From: an uncultured Alphaproteobacteria bacterium
GTDB lineage: Bacteria; Pseudomonadota; Alphaproteobacteria; HIMB59; GCA-002718135
Assembly (NCBI GenBank): GCA_902607435.1
Contig: CACLJX010000006.1
Coordinates: 22,943 to 86,942 of the forward strand
Direction: 5' to 3'
DNA length: 64,000 bases
The translations under genes and the position numbers were made by a program. This document shows positions 17,590 to 25,975 of the stretch, in pieces; positions within the stretch are counted from its first letter, which is position 1; each line of letters opens with the position of its first letter. The notes under the pieces are model-generated. The model made no database searches. It saw only the letters and a program-made list of their open reading frames with translations, and was not told the origin of the DNA.

Positions 17590-18220
17590 AATCGCTGTAA
17601 TTGATTATAAAATAAGTAACATGTTCAGTATTAGAAACGCAATGAGTCTATTGGGATTTAATTGTGAAGTGACTTCAGATCGTTCAAAAATATTATCAGC
17701 TGATGGAGCAATTCTTCCAGGTGTGGGTTCATTCCCTTATGCCATGAAAAATATAAAAAAACTTGGATTTGATGAAACTATCAAAGATTTTATTAATACC
17801 GGAAAACCTTTTATTGGCATATGTTTAGGATTTCAATTGTTATTTGATAATAGTACTGAAGTTGAACACACTAATGGTTTAGAAATTATTCATGGTCAAG
17901 TTAAAAATTTATCTAAAAATAAAAAAATAACGCGAGTTCCACATGTAGGCTGGAATAGTATTAAAAAAAATAAAAAATTAAATCAAGGGAGAATATTTCA
18001 TCCTCTAAAAAATCATAAAGATGGCGAATATTTTTATTTTATTCATTCTTTTTATGTATCTCCAAAAGATCAAAATAATGTTTATACAACTTCAAAATAT
18101 GGAGATTTTGAGTTTTGCTCTTCTATTTTAAAAGATAATATATTTGCGTGCCAATTTCATCCTGAGAAAAGTGGTAAAAAAGGTATGGAAATTTTAAATG
18201 CAATGTTTAAACAAAAGTAA
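17573..18220 (+). CDS. hisH: HisH-like glutamine amidotransferase subunit
   Basis: A 215-aa class I glutamine amidotransferase that releases ammonia from glutamine. The nucleophile is C84 in GICLGFQLL; the other triad residues are H196 and E198 in FHPEKSG. PGVGSF near residue 50 and PHVGWNSI are HisH hallmarks. It overlaps the HisF-like gene by 17 bases, so the two subunits are made together. In this cluster it probably supports sugar acetamidino formation and not histidine synthesis. The next gene starts 3 bases after its stop. Confidence 0.88.
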   Translation: MKRSYKIAVIDYKISNMFSIRNAMSLLGFNCEVTSDRSKILSADGAILPGVGSFPYAMKNIKKLGFDETIKDFINTGKPFIGICLGFQLLFDNSTEVEHTNGLEIIHGQVKNLSKNKKITRVPHVGWNSIKKNKKLNQGRIFHPLKNHKDGEYFYFIHSFYVSPKDQNNVYTTSKYGDFEFCSSILKDNIFACQFHPEKSGKKGMEILNAMFKQK

Positions 18221-18223
18221 TAA

Positions 18224-20203
18224 ATGATTTGCTTTGAATATCTTTCTTTATCAACTTTTCTTACTTGTTTATTTAAATTTAATATTTTAAAAAAATTAGT
18301 AAGTATAAATTCAAATCCTATTTATTTTATTGATTCATCATTAAGTGTTAGGTGGTTTGTAATACCGATTATCACTTTTTTTGGTAAAAAAATAAATAAA
18401 TTAAATTTCAAACTAATAGAAATCACAGATAATAATGGAGAACTCATTAGATATAGAATAGCCCGTTTTGATTTGTTTGAGGTTCAGAAAAAAATTACTG
18501 ATAGCATTTCTCATAAAGAATTATATCACCAAAGCTGGAATCAGGGCTCCATTCTTGATTATATTAATAAAGCCATTGTTGGAGGGAGTATTTTGGAATC
18601 AGAATCTGTTAGCAGGGTTTTATTTCTAATTGAAGTTCTTAATTGGCATATGAAAAAGATAAATTGTGAACAAGCATTATTAATTATTAATAAAAGACCA
18701 TGGTTAGATATTTATAAAAAAATAGCTAAAAATTATCAAATTGTATTGTTAGGATTTCACAATATTCAATTTAAACTTTCTGATATTCATAATTTTGTTC
18801 GTAATCATCAATGGCTATATGGAGTTTTAAAAAACCTAAAATATAATAAAAAAATAAAAATGGAACGAAATTCAAAATCATCTTTAAATATGCTTTATTT
18901 AGATGGCAGAAGAGATATAAATATTGAAAAAAATGGAAATCATTCAGATTTTTTTTGGCAATATAATTCTCATTTTCCAATAGAAAAAATTATATACAAA
19001 TATTATTCGAGTGCTGAAAAATTAATCCTAAACCAATATGGAGTACTTCCAATTCCTGAAGGTGTAATAATAGATAAAAATTGTAAACGAAATTATGTAA
19101 AACCAAAAAAAAATTACTCAAATGTATTCCAAAAAGAGTCAAAGATACTCCAATTAATACTTGCTTCATATGATCTTGATCGATTTTATTGGAGTGCATT
19201 TTTTAAATTTTATAATGTAAAAGTATTTTTAAGTTGGAATAAATATACTCATGATCATATTGCATTATTAGATGCTATAAATGATAATGACGGTATACTT
19301 GCAATCTGGCAAATGGCTTTTGATGGTTTTGAATTTGCTGAATGTGCACTGAATGCTGATATTTATTTTTGTTTTTCTCGTTTTAGTCTGGATCTAGAAA
19401 AAAAATTAAAGTCAAAGATTAAATATAATATTATTACAGGTTATCCTAAAGATTATGCTGGTCCGCTTTTAAAGGAGCGTGCCAGCAATTTAAGAAAAAA
19501 ATTAAAAGCAAATGGAGCTAAAAAAATTATTTTTGTAATTGATGAAAATTCAACTGACGATTCAAGATGGCACACAGGACATGAAATTCAACGTGAAAAC
19601 TATAGTTTTGTTCTTAATAAAGTATTGGAAACTTCTTGGCTGGGCGTTATTTTTAAACCTAAAACTGCTAAAACATTAAGAAAAAGGCTTGGATCTGTTG
19701 CAGATCTTTTAACTAAGGCAGAAAAAACAGGTCGTTGTTTTATTTATGAGAAATCTGTTGGAGCTACTACAATAGCTTCACCTGTATTAGCAGGCTTAAG
19801 TTCAGATATTTGTATTCATGCACATCTTGGTTCAGGAACAGGAGCTGTAGAATGTGCGCTAGAAGGTTTACCAACATTGCTGATTGATCGTGAAGGTGCA
19901 CCATTTTCAAAATTAAATGAACTACCTTTAGGTAAAGTTATTTTTAAAGATTGGACCACAACAATTAAAGCTGTCATGGAGCATTTTGATACTCCTGGGG
20001 GAATTGATGGTTTTGGTGATTGGTCTAAAATTATTGATGATTTAGATCCTTTTAGAGATGGCAAGGCCGCTTACAGAATGGGAACTTATCTTCACTGGCT
20101 TGTTCAAGGTTATAATCAAGGTTTAGATAAAAAAACTGCTTTGTTTCAGGCTGCAACAAGATATAAAAAAAAATGGGGAGAAGATAAAGTTATTACTACT
20201 TAA
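18224..20203 (+). CDS. Large putative GT-B-type glycosyltransferase-like protein of a polysaccharide cluster
   Basis: A 659-aa protein I cannot place by name. The N-terminal ~400 residues are Lys/Ile/Asn-rich without familiar motifs. The C-terminal third (from about residue 425) looks like a nucleotide-sugar-binding Rossmann half: KIIFVIDENST, LGVIFKPKTAKTLRK, then HLGSGTGAVECALEGLPTLLIDREG, a pattern like the SSxxxEAxxxGxPxxxI loop of capsule/CDP-glycerol-type transferases. No signal peptide; some hydrophobic stretches near the N-terminus may be membrane-associated. It follows HisH by 3 bases. The 3' third is visibly less AT-rich than the 5' part, which hints at mosaic origin. Confidence 0.6.
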   Translation: MICFEYLSLSTFLTCLFKFNILKKLVSINSNPIYFIDSSLSVRWFVIPIITFFGKKINKLNFKLIEITDNNGELIRYRIARFDLFEVQKKITDSISHKELYHQSWNQGSILDYINKAIVGGSILESESVSRVLFLIEVLNWHMKKINCEQALLIINKRPWLDIYKKIAKNYQIVLLGFHNIQFKLSDIHNFVRNHQWLYGVLKNLKYNKKIKMERNSKSSLNMLYLDGRRDINIEKNGNHSDFFWQYNSHFPIEKIIYKYYSSAEKLILNQYGVLPIPEGVIIDKNCKRNYVKPKKNYSNVFQKESKILQLILASYDLDRFYWSAFFKFYNVKVFLSWNKYTHDHIALLDAINDNDGILAIWQMAFDGFEFAECALNADIYFCFSRFSLDLEKKLKSKIKYNIITGYPKDYAGPLLKERASNLRKKLKANGAKKIIFVIDENSTDDSRWHTGHEIQRENYSFVLNKVLETSWLGVIFKPKTAKTLRKRLGSVADLLTKAEKTGRCFIYEKSVGATTIASPVLAGLSSDICIHAHLGSGTGAVECALEGLPTLLIDREGAPFSKLNELPLGKVIFKDWTTTIKAVMEHFDTPGGIDGFGDWSKIIDDLDPFRDGKAAYRMGTYLHWLVQGYNQGLDKKTALFQAATRYKKKWGEDKVITT

Positions 20204-20252
20204 AAAAAATGAATAAATATTAAATAATATATTTTTTAATTATTATGAAATT

Positions 20253-20930
20253 GTGATTACAGATTTAACAGAAATTAAAAAATTGTTGAAGTCAAAAAAA
20301 TTATATGCTTTTGATTTTGATGGTGTGATTGCGGATTCAGTTGAGATTAAAACGGAGGCATTTTATAAACTTTATAAGCCATATGGAGAATCAATTGCTA
20401 AAAAAGTAATAAATCATCATAAAGCAAATCAAGGAAAGTCAAGATTCCAAAAATTTAAATATTATCATTTGAATTATTTAAGTATTAAGATCGATAAAGA
20501 AAATTTAAACAAATTAGGTAAAAATTTTTCAAATATTATTGTAAATAAAGTGATTGAGTCTAGTGAAATATCTGGTGTTAATAATTTTTTAGAAAACCTT
20601 CATTTATTAAATAAAAAATGCATTGTTAATACTGGTACTCCTAAAAAAGAAATAGTTGAAATAATTAAAAAAAGAAATTTATCTAAATATTTTATTAAAA
20701 TATATGGTTCTCCTACCTCTAAAATAGATAATTTCAAATCTGTGATAAATGAATTCAATATAAATAAAAGAGATATTGTCTATTTTGGTGATTCAATGCA
20801 TGACTTACATGTAGCAATGCAAATAGGTATACAATTTGTGGGTATAGGTAAAAGTATTTATAATGTATTATTAAATTCGAGTAGAAATACTTGTTATTTG
20901 TTAGACTTTAGTGAAATTTCTTTATTATAA
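20253..20930 (+). CDS. HAD-superfamily phosphatase (phosphoglycolate-phosphatase-like)
   Basis: A 225-aa HAD hydrolase with a helical cap. FDFDGVIADS (D20/D22 region) is motif I, NTGTPKKE carries motif II, and the Lys and acidic residues of motifs III and IV are in SPTSKIDNFK and VYFGDSMHDLHVA. It resembles PGP/beta-phosphoglucomutase-type enzymes that dephosphorylate small sugar phosphates. Translation starts with GTG at 20253; the nearby ATG at 20245 is out of frame and ends after three codons. A strong terminator follows at 21024, so it closes this transcription unit. Confidence 0.82.
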   Translation: MITDLTEIKKLLKSKKLYAFDFDGVIADSVEIKTEAFYKLYKPYGESIAKKVINHHKANQGKSRFQKFKYYHLNYLSIKIDKENLNKLGKNFSNIIVNKVIESSEISGVNNFLENLHLLNKKCIVNTGTPKKEIVEIIKKRNLSKYFIKIYGSPTSKIDNFKSVINEFNINKRDIVYFGDSMHDLHVAMQIGIQFVGIGKSIYNVLLNSSRNTCYLLDFSEISLL

Positions 20931-21023
20931 AAAATCTTTTATATAAATTTGATATCAAATATCCTAATAGAATGTATTTATAAAATAAATGAATTATATG
21001 TTGACTCCAAGGAACTTAATAAT

Positions 21024-21052
21024 AAAACATCTTATATTTTAAGGTGTTTTTT
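21024..21052 (+). terminator. Rho-independent terminator after the HAD gene
   Basis: An 11-bp stem (21024-21034 with 21040-21050, one G-T pair) encloses a 5-base loop and runs into six T residues (21047-21052). It lies about 95 bases after the HAD stop and 37 bases before the next ATG, so it separates two transcription units. Confidence 0.75.
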
Positions 21053-21088
21053 CTAAATAATATTATAATAAGAATAAACTAATAAATA

Positions 21089-21967
21089 ATGACTAAGAAT
21101 TTAACAATTACTGTTTTTGGGGGATCTGGATTTCTTGGTTCTCATGTTTCTGATAAATTAAGTCAATTAGGACATAAAGTGCGAATTTTTGATTTAATAA
21201 AATCTCCTTGGCTTCGTAATGATCAAAAAATGATTATTGGTGATTTGCTTGATTTTGAATCAGTAAAAAAAGCCACTAAAGGAGCGAGCATTGTTTATAA
21301 TTTTGCGGCAGTTTCAGATATGGATGAAGCAATAACTCAGCCAATACAAACTATGAGTGTTAATATATTAGGGAATGCTAATGTTTTGCAAAGTTGTAAA
21401 CTTAACAAAATAAAAAGATTTATTTATGCTAGTACCGTTTATGTGAGTAGTCGTGAAGGAAGTTTTTATAAAATAAGTAAACAAGCGTCAGAGCAATTAG
21501 TAAGAGAATATCAAAAACTTTATAATCTTAATTATACTATTTTGCGATATGGTTCAATATATGGTCCAAGATCTGATGAACATAATGGCTTATATCGAAT
21601 AGTTAAAAATGCGATTAGATATAAAGCAATTCGTTACGAGGGCCATCCCGAATCTTTAAGAGATTATGTGCATGTAGATGATGTAGCAAGTGCTAGTGTT
21701 GACGTTTTAGGTAAAGCATTTTGTAATGAAGATATTGTTCTAACAGGTCAGGAAAGTATGCGTGTTTACGATATGCTTAAGATGCTTGCTGAAATAATGG
21801 ATATTTCAGAACAAATTGAGTTTAAAAAAACTTTACGTAGTGGCCATTATGTGAGAACTCCATATTCATATGAAAAGAAAATTAGTAAGAAATATATACC
21901 CTCTTTGCATGTTGATTTAGGTCAGGGTTTAGTTCAGTTAATAAAAGAAGTTCAAAAAAAATTATAA
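21089..21967 (+). CDS. NAD-dependent nucleotide-sugar epimerase/dehydratase (extended SDR)
   Basis: A 292-aa extended SDR. VFGGSGFLGSHV (9-20) binds NAD; YNFAAVSDMDEA, IYASTVYV and the YKISK catalytic pair follow. The RYGSIYGPRSDEHNG and RDYVHVDDVA segments bind the nucleotide sugar. It belongs to the GalE-like group, but the exact reaction (4-epimerase or dehydratase) cannot be told by eye. It starts after a strong terminator, so it probably has its own promoter in the short gap. The TVYVS stretch and shortened C-terminus set it apart from housekeeping GalE. Confidence 0.83.
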   Translation: MTKNLTITVFGGSGFLGSHVSDKLSQLGHKVRIFDLIKSPWLRNDQKMIIGDLLDFESVKKATKGASIVYNFAAVSDMDEAITQPIQTMSVNILGNANVLQSCKLNKIKRFIYASTVYVSSREGSFYKISKQASEQLVREYQKLYNLNYTILRYGSIYGPRSDEHNGLYRIVKNAIRYKAIRYEGHPESLRDYVHVDDVASASVDVLGKAFCNEDIVLTGQESMRVYDMLKMLAEIMDISEQIEFKKTLRSGHYVRTPYSYEKKISKKYIPSLHVDLGQGLVQLIKEVQKKL

Positions 21968-21972
21968 AGAAT

Positions 21973-22074
21973 ATGAAATTTTTTAGAACGAAGTATCAAC
22001 AAAATTTACATGATGATCAAATTAATGAAAATCATGTACAAATTTGGCAAGATTCAACAAGGTATAATGGATAA
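21973..22074 (+). other. Short open frame ahead of the 22010 gene; possible true N-terminus
   Basis: A 33-codon frame (ATG 21973, stop 22072-22074) has a protein-like composition with Trp, His, Asp and Gln, unlike the Met/Ile/Lys-rich start of the overlapping larger gene in the next frame. It starts 5 bases after the previous stop. Either it is a short leader peptide, or a one-base frameshift separates it from the 22010-23809 gene, whose conserved-looking part begins at ATG 22067. Confidence 0.35.
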
Positions 22075-23809
22075 TGTTTTAGATTTATGTCTTAATGGTA
22101 AGTTGGATCCTAAATTAAGTCCTGCATTTAATAGAATTGCTTTTAGCTTAAGACCTAAATTTAATGAACTAATATCAGAAATATCTAAACCTTTTAAATC
22201 AAATATAGACTGGTGGATGCAAGGACCTTCTAGCAGACATACTGCTTCAAGTTCTTTTTTTCATTATTTTTGTTGTTTATATTTCATGAATGATTTGATC
22301 AAAAATAATCAATTATCATATGATAGTGTGTTAGTTGATTCGCAAGAGCTCTGTATTATAATAAATAATATGTTGCATGATAATAAAATTATTAAATGTA
22401 AAGTTCAGTATGTAAAACCTCTTCTTTTAAAAATTATTATTAGAAAATATTTAAAAATACCAGCTTTATTTTGTAAAAAAATAGTACAGCAGATTATTGC
22501 TATACTTAGCAGAGAAGAAAGATTGAATCTTATTACAAGAAATAATTTAGTTTTAATTGATACATATATGATCGCAGGATACACGGATATTGATAGGTGG
22601 TATGGCACACTTTGGAATCATTTAAGTAACAGTTTAAAGTCTGAAACCTTTTTTATTCCAACTATTGTATCAACACCATTGAAAGCAATGATGTCAATTT
22701 ATAAAGATTTGAGAACAAATAATCGTAATTTTTTAATAAGAGAAGATTATCTAAAAATCTCTGATATTTTTTTTGCATTTCAATATAAGAATAGACTAAA
22801 AAAAATAAATATTCGGTCAGTTAAAGTTTTGGGTTATGAAATATCAAACATCATACAGTATGAGTTGAAAAATTATCGAGATGTATCAACTATTATTGAA
22901 TCTTTCTTAACTTATCGATTTATAAAGCGATTAAAGGAAAGCGGTATTACTGTGCGATTAGCTATTGATTGGTTTGAAGGTCAAGTAATAGACAAAGCTT
23001 GGAATTTTGGATTTAATAAATACTATCCTGCTACTAAAACTATTGGATACAGGGTATTTGAAAGTGATCCTTTTGATTTATGTTCTTATCCGATTTCAGT
23101 CGAACGAGAAGCAGGGGTGTTGCCAGATGTAATGGCAGTGCAAGGTGCCGCATCGAAACAGAACGTTAGAGAGTTTTTGCCAGATTTGGATGTTATTGTA
23201 ATACCTTCATTCAAGTCACAACATGTGTGGCAATATAATTTTAGCCAAAAAGATGAACTAATCAGAACTGTACTTATCACACTACCTCTTTCTTTGTATT
23301 CATCCGAGAGGATATTTAATAAAGTTTTAAAAGTTTATGAAAAATTGCAAATATGCAGGGAAAAAATTCGTTTTGTAATCAAGCCTCATCCAGCTCAATT
23401 GTTTAATAAAATTATTTCTAACTTTCCTGAATTACCAAATGGGTTTTCTATTGCAAAAGAAAAATCATTACCAATATTACTACATAAAAGTCATTTACTT
23501 ATCACTGAAGCTTCCAGCTCGTCTCTAGAGGCTTTGGCTTGTGGAATTCCAGTGATTATTATAGAGGATGATTCTGGATTAACATTTGATTCTATACCAA
23601 AAAATATTTCAAAAGAAATTGTTCTTAAGGTAAAGACAACTGAACAGATTATTCATGCGATGCAGTATTTTTTTAATCAAACAACAGATAAGCTCAAATT
23701 AAGAAAAACTTTAGCTGAAAAAATTCGAGCAGATTATTTTGAACCAATTACTCAGGATGGAATTGATAAATTTATGGATTTGGATAATAAAGAAAATAAA
23801 AATATTTAA
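22010..23809 (+). CDS. Large putative GT-B glycosyltransferase-like protein
   Basis: A 599-aa protein with a GT-B-like C-terminal half. IRFVIKPHPAQLFNK (about residues 455-470) and LLITEASSSSLEALACGIPVIIIEDD (from ~495) form the nucleotide-sugar pocket seen in capsule/CDP-glycerol-type transferases, and ADYFEP lies near the end. The N-terminal half shows no known domain. It is a plausible relative of the 659-aa protein at 18224, with which it shares the C-terminal pattern. ATG 22010 gives a 19-residue low-complexity leader; ATG 22067 (MDNVLDLC) may be the real start. It ends 3 bases before the RmlD-like gene. Confidence 0.6.
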   Translation: MMIKLMKIMYKFGKIQQGIMDNVLDLCLNGKLDPKLSPAFNRIAFSLRPKFNELISEISKPFKSNIDWWMQGPSSRHTASSSFFHYFCCLYFMNDLIKNNQLSYDSVLVDSQELCIIINNMLHDNKIIKCKVQYVKPLLLKIIIRKYLKIPALFCKKIVQQIIAILSREERLNLITRNNLVLIDTYMIAGYTDIDRWYGTLWNHLSNSLKSETFFIPTIVSTPLKAMMSIYKDLRTNNRNFLIREDYLKISDIFFAFQYKNRLKKINIRSVKVLGYEISNIIQYELKNYRDVSTIIESFLTYRFIKRLKESGITVRLAIDWFEGQVIDKAWNFGFNKYYPATKTIGYRVFESDPFDLCSYPISVEREAGVLPDVMAVQGAASKQNVREFLPDLDVIVIPSFKSQHVWQYNFSQKDELIRTVLITLPLSLYSSERIFNKVLKVYEKLQICREKIRFVIKPHPAQLFNKIISNFPELPNGFSIAKEKSLPILLHKSHLLITEASSSSLEALACGIPVIIIEDDSGLTFDSIPKNISKEIVLKVKTTEQIIHAMQYFFNQTTDKLKLRKTLAEKIRADYFEPITQDGIDKFMDLDNKENKNI

Positions 23810-23812
23810 ATA

Positions 23813-24718
23813 ATGAATAAAATATACATGTGCGGAGTAGGAGGAATGCTTGGAGAAGCATTTTATAAACAATTTAAAAATGACTATATATTAAAATGTA
23901 CTGATATTGATGTTAACGAAAGTTGGTTAACTTATTTAGATTTTCGAAATAGAGATGCTTATTATAAACAAGTAAACGAATTTAATCCTGATTATCTCTT
24001 TCATATTGGAGCTTATACTGATCTTGAATATTGTGAATTGCATGAGAAAGATACTTATGAAACTAATACAAAGTCAGTTGAATATGCAGTCAAAATTTCC
24101 AATGATTTAAATATTCCTTTATTGTACATTAGTACAGCTGGAATATTTAAAGGAAACAAAGATGTTTATGATGAATCAGATAAGCCTGAACCACTTGGAC
24201 ACTATGGAAAATCCAAATATTTGGGTGAAATATTTGTTCAAGATCATTCTAATAAATATCTTATTTGTCGCGCTGGTTGGATGATGGGAGCAGGAGAAAA
24301 AAAAGATAAAAAATTTATTCAAAAAATGATTAAGCAGATCTCTGATGGCAATAATATCCTTAATGTTGTTAATGATAAATTAGGAACCCCAACTTATACT
24401 CAAGATTTTGCTAAGAATGTAAAACTGCTTATAGAAAAAAACCAAACTGGTTTATTCAATATGGTCTGTGGAGGATTCACAAGTCGTTTTGAAGTATGCA
24501 AAGAATTGATAAAATTACTAAACTTAGAAGATGAAATTGAGATAAGGCAAGTATCATCTGATTATTTTGCAAAAGAATATTTTGCAGAACGCCCAGATTG
24601 TGAAAGACTTGTTAACAAACATTTGGATGATCTGAGCTTGAATATCATGCGAGATTGGCGGATAACTCTAAAAGAATATCTTAATGATTATTATAGAGAA
24701 TTGATTTATAAAACCTAA
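23813..24718 (+). CDS. RmlD-like dTDP-4-dehydrorhamnose reductase family protein
   Basis: A 301-aa SDR of the RmlD family. CGVGGMLGEAF (near 7-17) is the NADP site, GAYTDLEYCE is the RmlD signature, ISTAGIFKG and YGKSKYLGE hold the catalytic Thr/Tyr/Lys, and CRAGWMMG follows. It would reduce a 4-keto-6-deoxy nucleotide sugar. Its last 111 bases (from 24608) occur again at 34173-34283 in front of the intact acyl carrier protein gene, so this gene sat directly upstream of that gene before a rearrangement. Confidence 0.85.
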   Translation: MNKIYMCGVGGMLGEAFYKQFKNDYILKCTDIDVNESWLTYLDFRNRDAYYKQVNEFNPDYLFHIGAYTDLEYCELHEKDTYETNTKSVEYAVKISNDLNIPLLYISTAGIFKGNKDVYDESDKPEPLGHYGKSKYLGEIFVQDHSNKYLICRAGWMMGAGEKKDKKFIQKMIKQISDGNNILNVVNDKLGTPTYTQDFAKNVKLLIEKNQTGLFNMVCGGFTSRFEVCKELIKLLNLEDEIEIRQVSSDYFAKEYFAERPDCERLVNKHLDDLSLNIMRDWRITLKEYLNDYYRELIYKT

Positions 24719-24811
24719 TTAGCAAGTCTACATGTTGGAAAATTCGGAAAAATTATTGATCTTAATATCAAAAGTACTTGAAGTTAGTAAGAGTGAAATT
24801 AATGACAATAC
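24608..24811 (+). repeat. Left copy of a 204-bp direct repeat bracketing a 9.4 kb interval
   Basis: Bases 24617-24811 are identical over 195 positions to 34182-34376, in the same orientation and 9565 bases apart. Going left, one mismatch (24616 C versus 34181 T) is followed by eight more identical bases. The repeat holds the end of the RmlD-like gene, a 13-base spacer, and the first 27 codons of an acyl carrier protein gene. The one mismatch is synonymous in the RmlD frame. Confidence 0.95.
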
Positions 24812-24863
24812 TGCATGCTTAAACGATTACTTTTTTTTTATTTTTTTAAGATTATATAAATAA
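24732..24863 (+). pseudogene. Truncated acyl carrier protein gene, 5' part only
   Basis: The first 27 codons match the intact gene at 34297 exactly, at the same distance from the RmlD stop. After 24811 the sequence changes and the frame runs into 16 unrelated codons ending at 24863. The phosphopantetheine serine region is missing, so the product could not work as a carrier. Confidence 0.88.
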
Positions 24864-24880
24864 ATTTAAAAAAAATATTA

Positions 24881-25933
24881 TTATCTTAACAATGAAATTA
24901 TTATTTTCATTTTATTTATTGGTCCAGTAGTTATTCTTATATATTTTTCATAACCTTTAATGGAAATGTCTTTGCCTATTAAAATTTTATGTTTATTTAA
25001 CTTTTTTAAAAAATTAATTTTTTTGATATTGGGTTTTATAAAAATAAAGTTAGCATGAGAGTCAATAAAATCTATACTATTAAATTTAAGAAATTTTATT
25101 ATTAATTCTTTACCTTTTTTATTTTCACTAATATATTTTTTTCTTATATTGGGATTATCAAGTAAAATCTCCGCGGCTAATATTCCAAGTGAATTTACTT
25201 CATACATTGGTTTAAAAGAATATAAAAGCTTAGCCAATGATAATTCTGCAATTAAATATCCTACTCTTAACCCAGCAATACCATAAGATTTAGAAAAAGT
25301 TCTACTAATAATAATATTCGGAAATTTAGATAATAATGTTAGCGCAGTTTGTTTAGAGAATCCATAATATGCTTCATCGACTAAAACAGGAATTTTATAA
25401 TTATTTGCCTTTTTTACAATTTTTTCCATATTTGATGACGATATTAATGTTCCTGTTGGACTATTTGGATTGGCTATTATTATTAATGAAACGTCATCAT
25501 CTATTTTATTTAAAAAATGATCAATATTAATTTTTAAATCTTTATTGTAGTTAATTTTAACTTGTCTGGCACAAAAAAGTTTACAATACACTTCAATCAT
25601 ACCAAAAGTAGGATTAAGTGTTATAACTTTATCTTTAGGTGAAACAAATAAATCAAAACAATTTTTTATTGCAGCATCAGAACCTGCGGTTATTACTAAT
25701 TGTTCTATTTTAATGTTATGATAATTAGCTAACTTGTTATAAAGATTTTTAGTTTCAGGATATGAATTTAAATAAAAGGAATTTATTTTTTTAAAAAATT
25801 TTTTTATAAACTCATCTTCAAATGACGATATTCTTTCATTTTTGTCTAGTCTTAATTTTTTATATCTAGATAAAAACTCTCCTCTTAGTCTTAAATTTTG
25901 ACTCACCCATTTTTTATGTTTAATCAAAGTCAA
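24881..25933 (-). CDS. HisC-like class I/II PLP aminotransferase
   Basis: A 350-aa aminotransferase of the histidinol-phosphate aminotransferase subgroup. LDKNE near the N-terminus, ANPNSPTG (residues ~155-162), VDEAYYGF and the PLP lysine in SRTFSKSYGIAGLRVGY are intact. No histidine genes adjoin. HisC-like proteins in glycan or phosphonate clusters act on amino-alcohol phosphates or decarboxylate amino-acid phosphates (CobD-like), so another small substrate is likely. It lies downstream of the FkbM, radical SAM and CMP-transferase genes on the same strand and may use the same special substrate. CobD-like activity would be notable beside the cobalamin genes, but nothing in the sequence proves it. 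Confidence 0.82.
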   Translation of the reverse strand: MTLIKHKKWVSQNLRLRGEFLSRYKKLRLDKNERISSFEDEFIKKFFKKINSFYLNSYPETKNLYNKLANYHNIKIEQLVITAGSDAAIKNCFDLFVSPKDKVITLNPTFGMIEVYCKLFCARQVKINYNKDLKINIDHFLNKIDDDVSLIIIANPNSPTGTLISSSNMEKIVKKANNYKIPVLVDEAYYGFSKQTALTLLSKFPNIIISRTFSKSYGIAGLRVGYLIAELSLAKLLYSFKPMYEVNSLGILAAEILLDNPNIRKKYISENKKGKELIIKFLKFNSIDFIDSHANFIFIKPNIKKINFLKKLNKHKILIGKDISIKGYEKYIRITTGPINKMKIIISLLR

Positions 25934-25975
25934 AGAATTACAATCTTATATTATTTAAATAAATTAAAATTTTTT

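Noticed and set aside
16723..18220. hisF/hisH as part of histidine biosynthesis
   Set aside because: No hisA, hisI or other his genes adjoin, and a WbpG/PseA-type amidotransferase that needs such a pair is in the same region.
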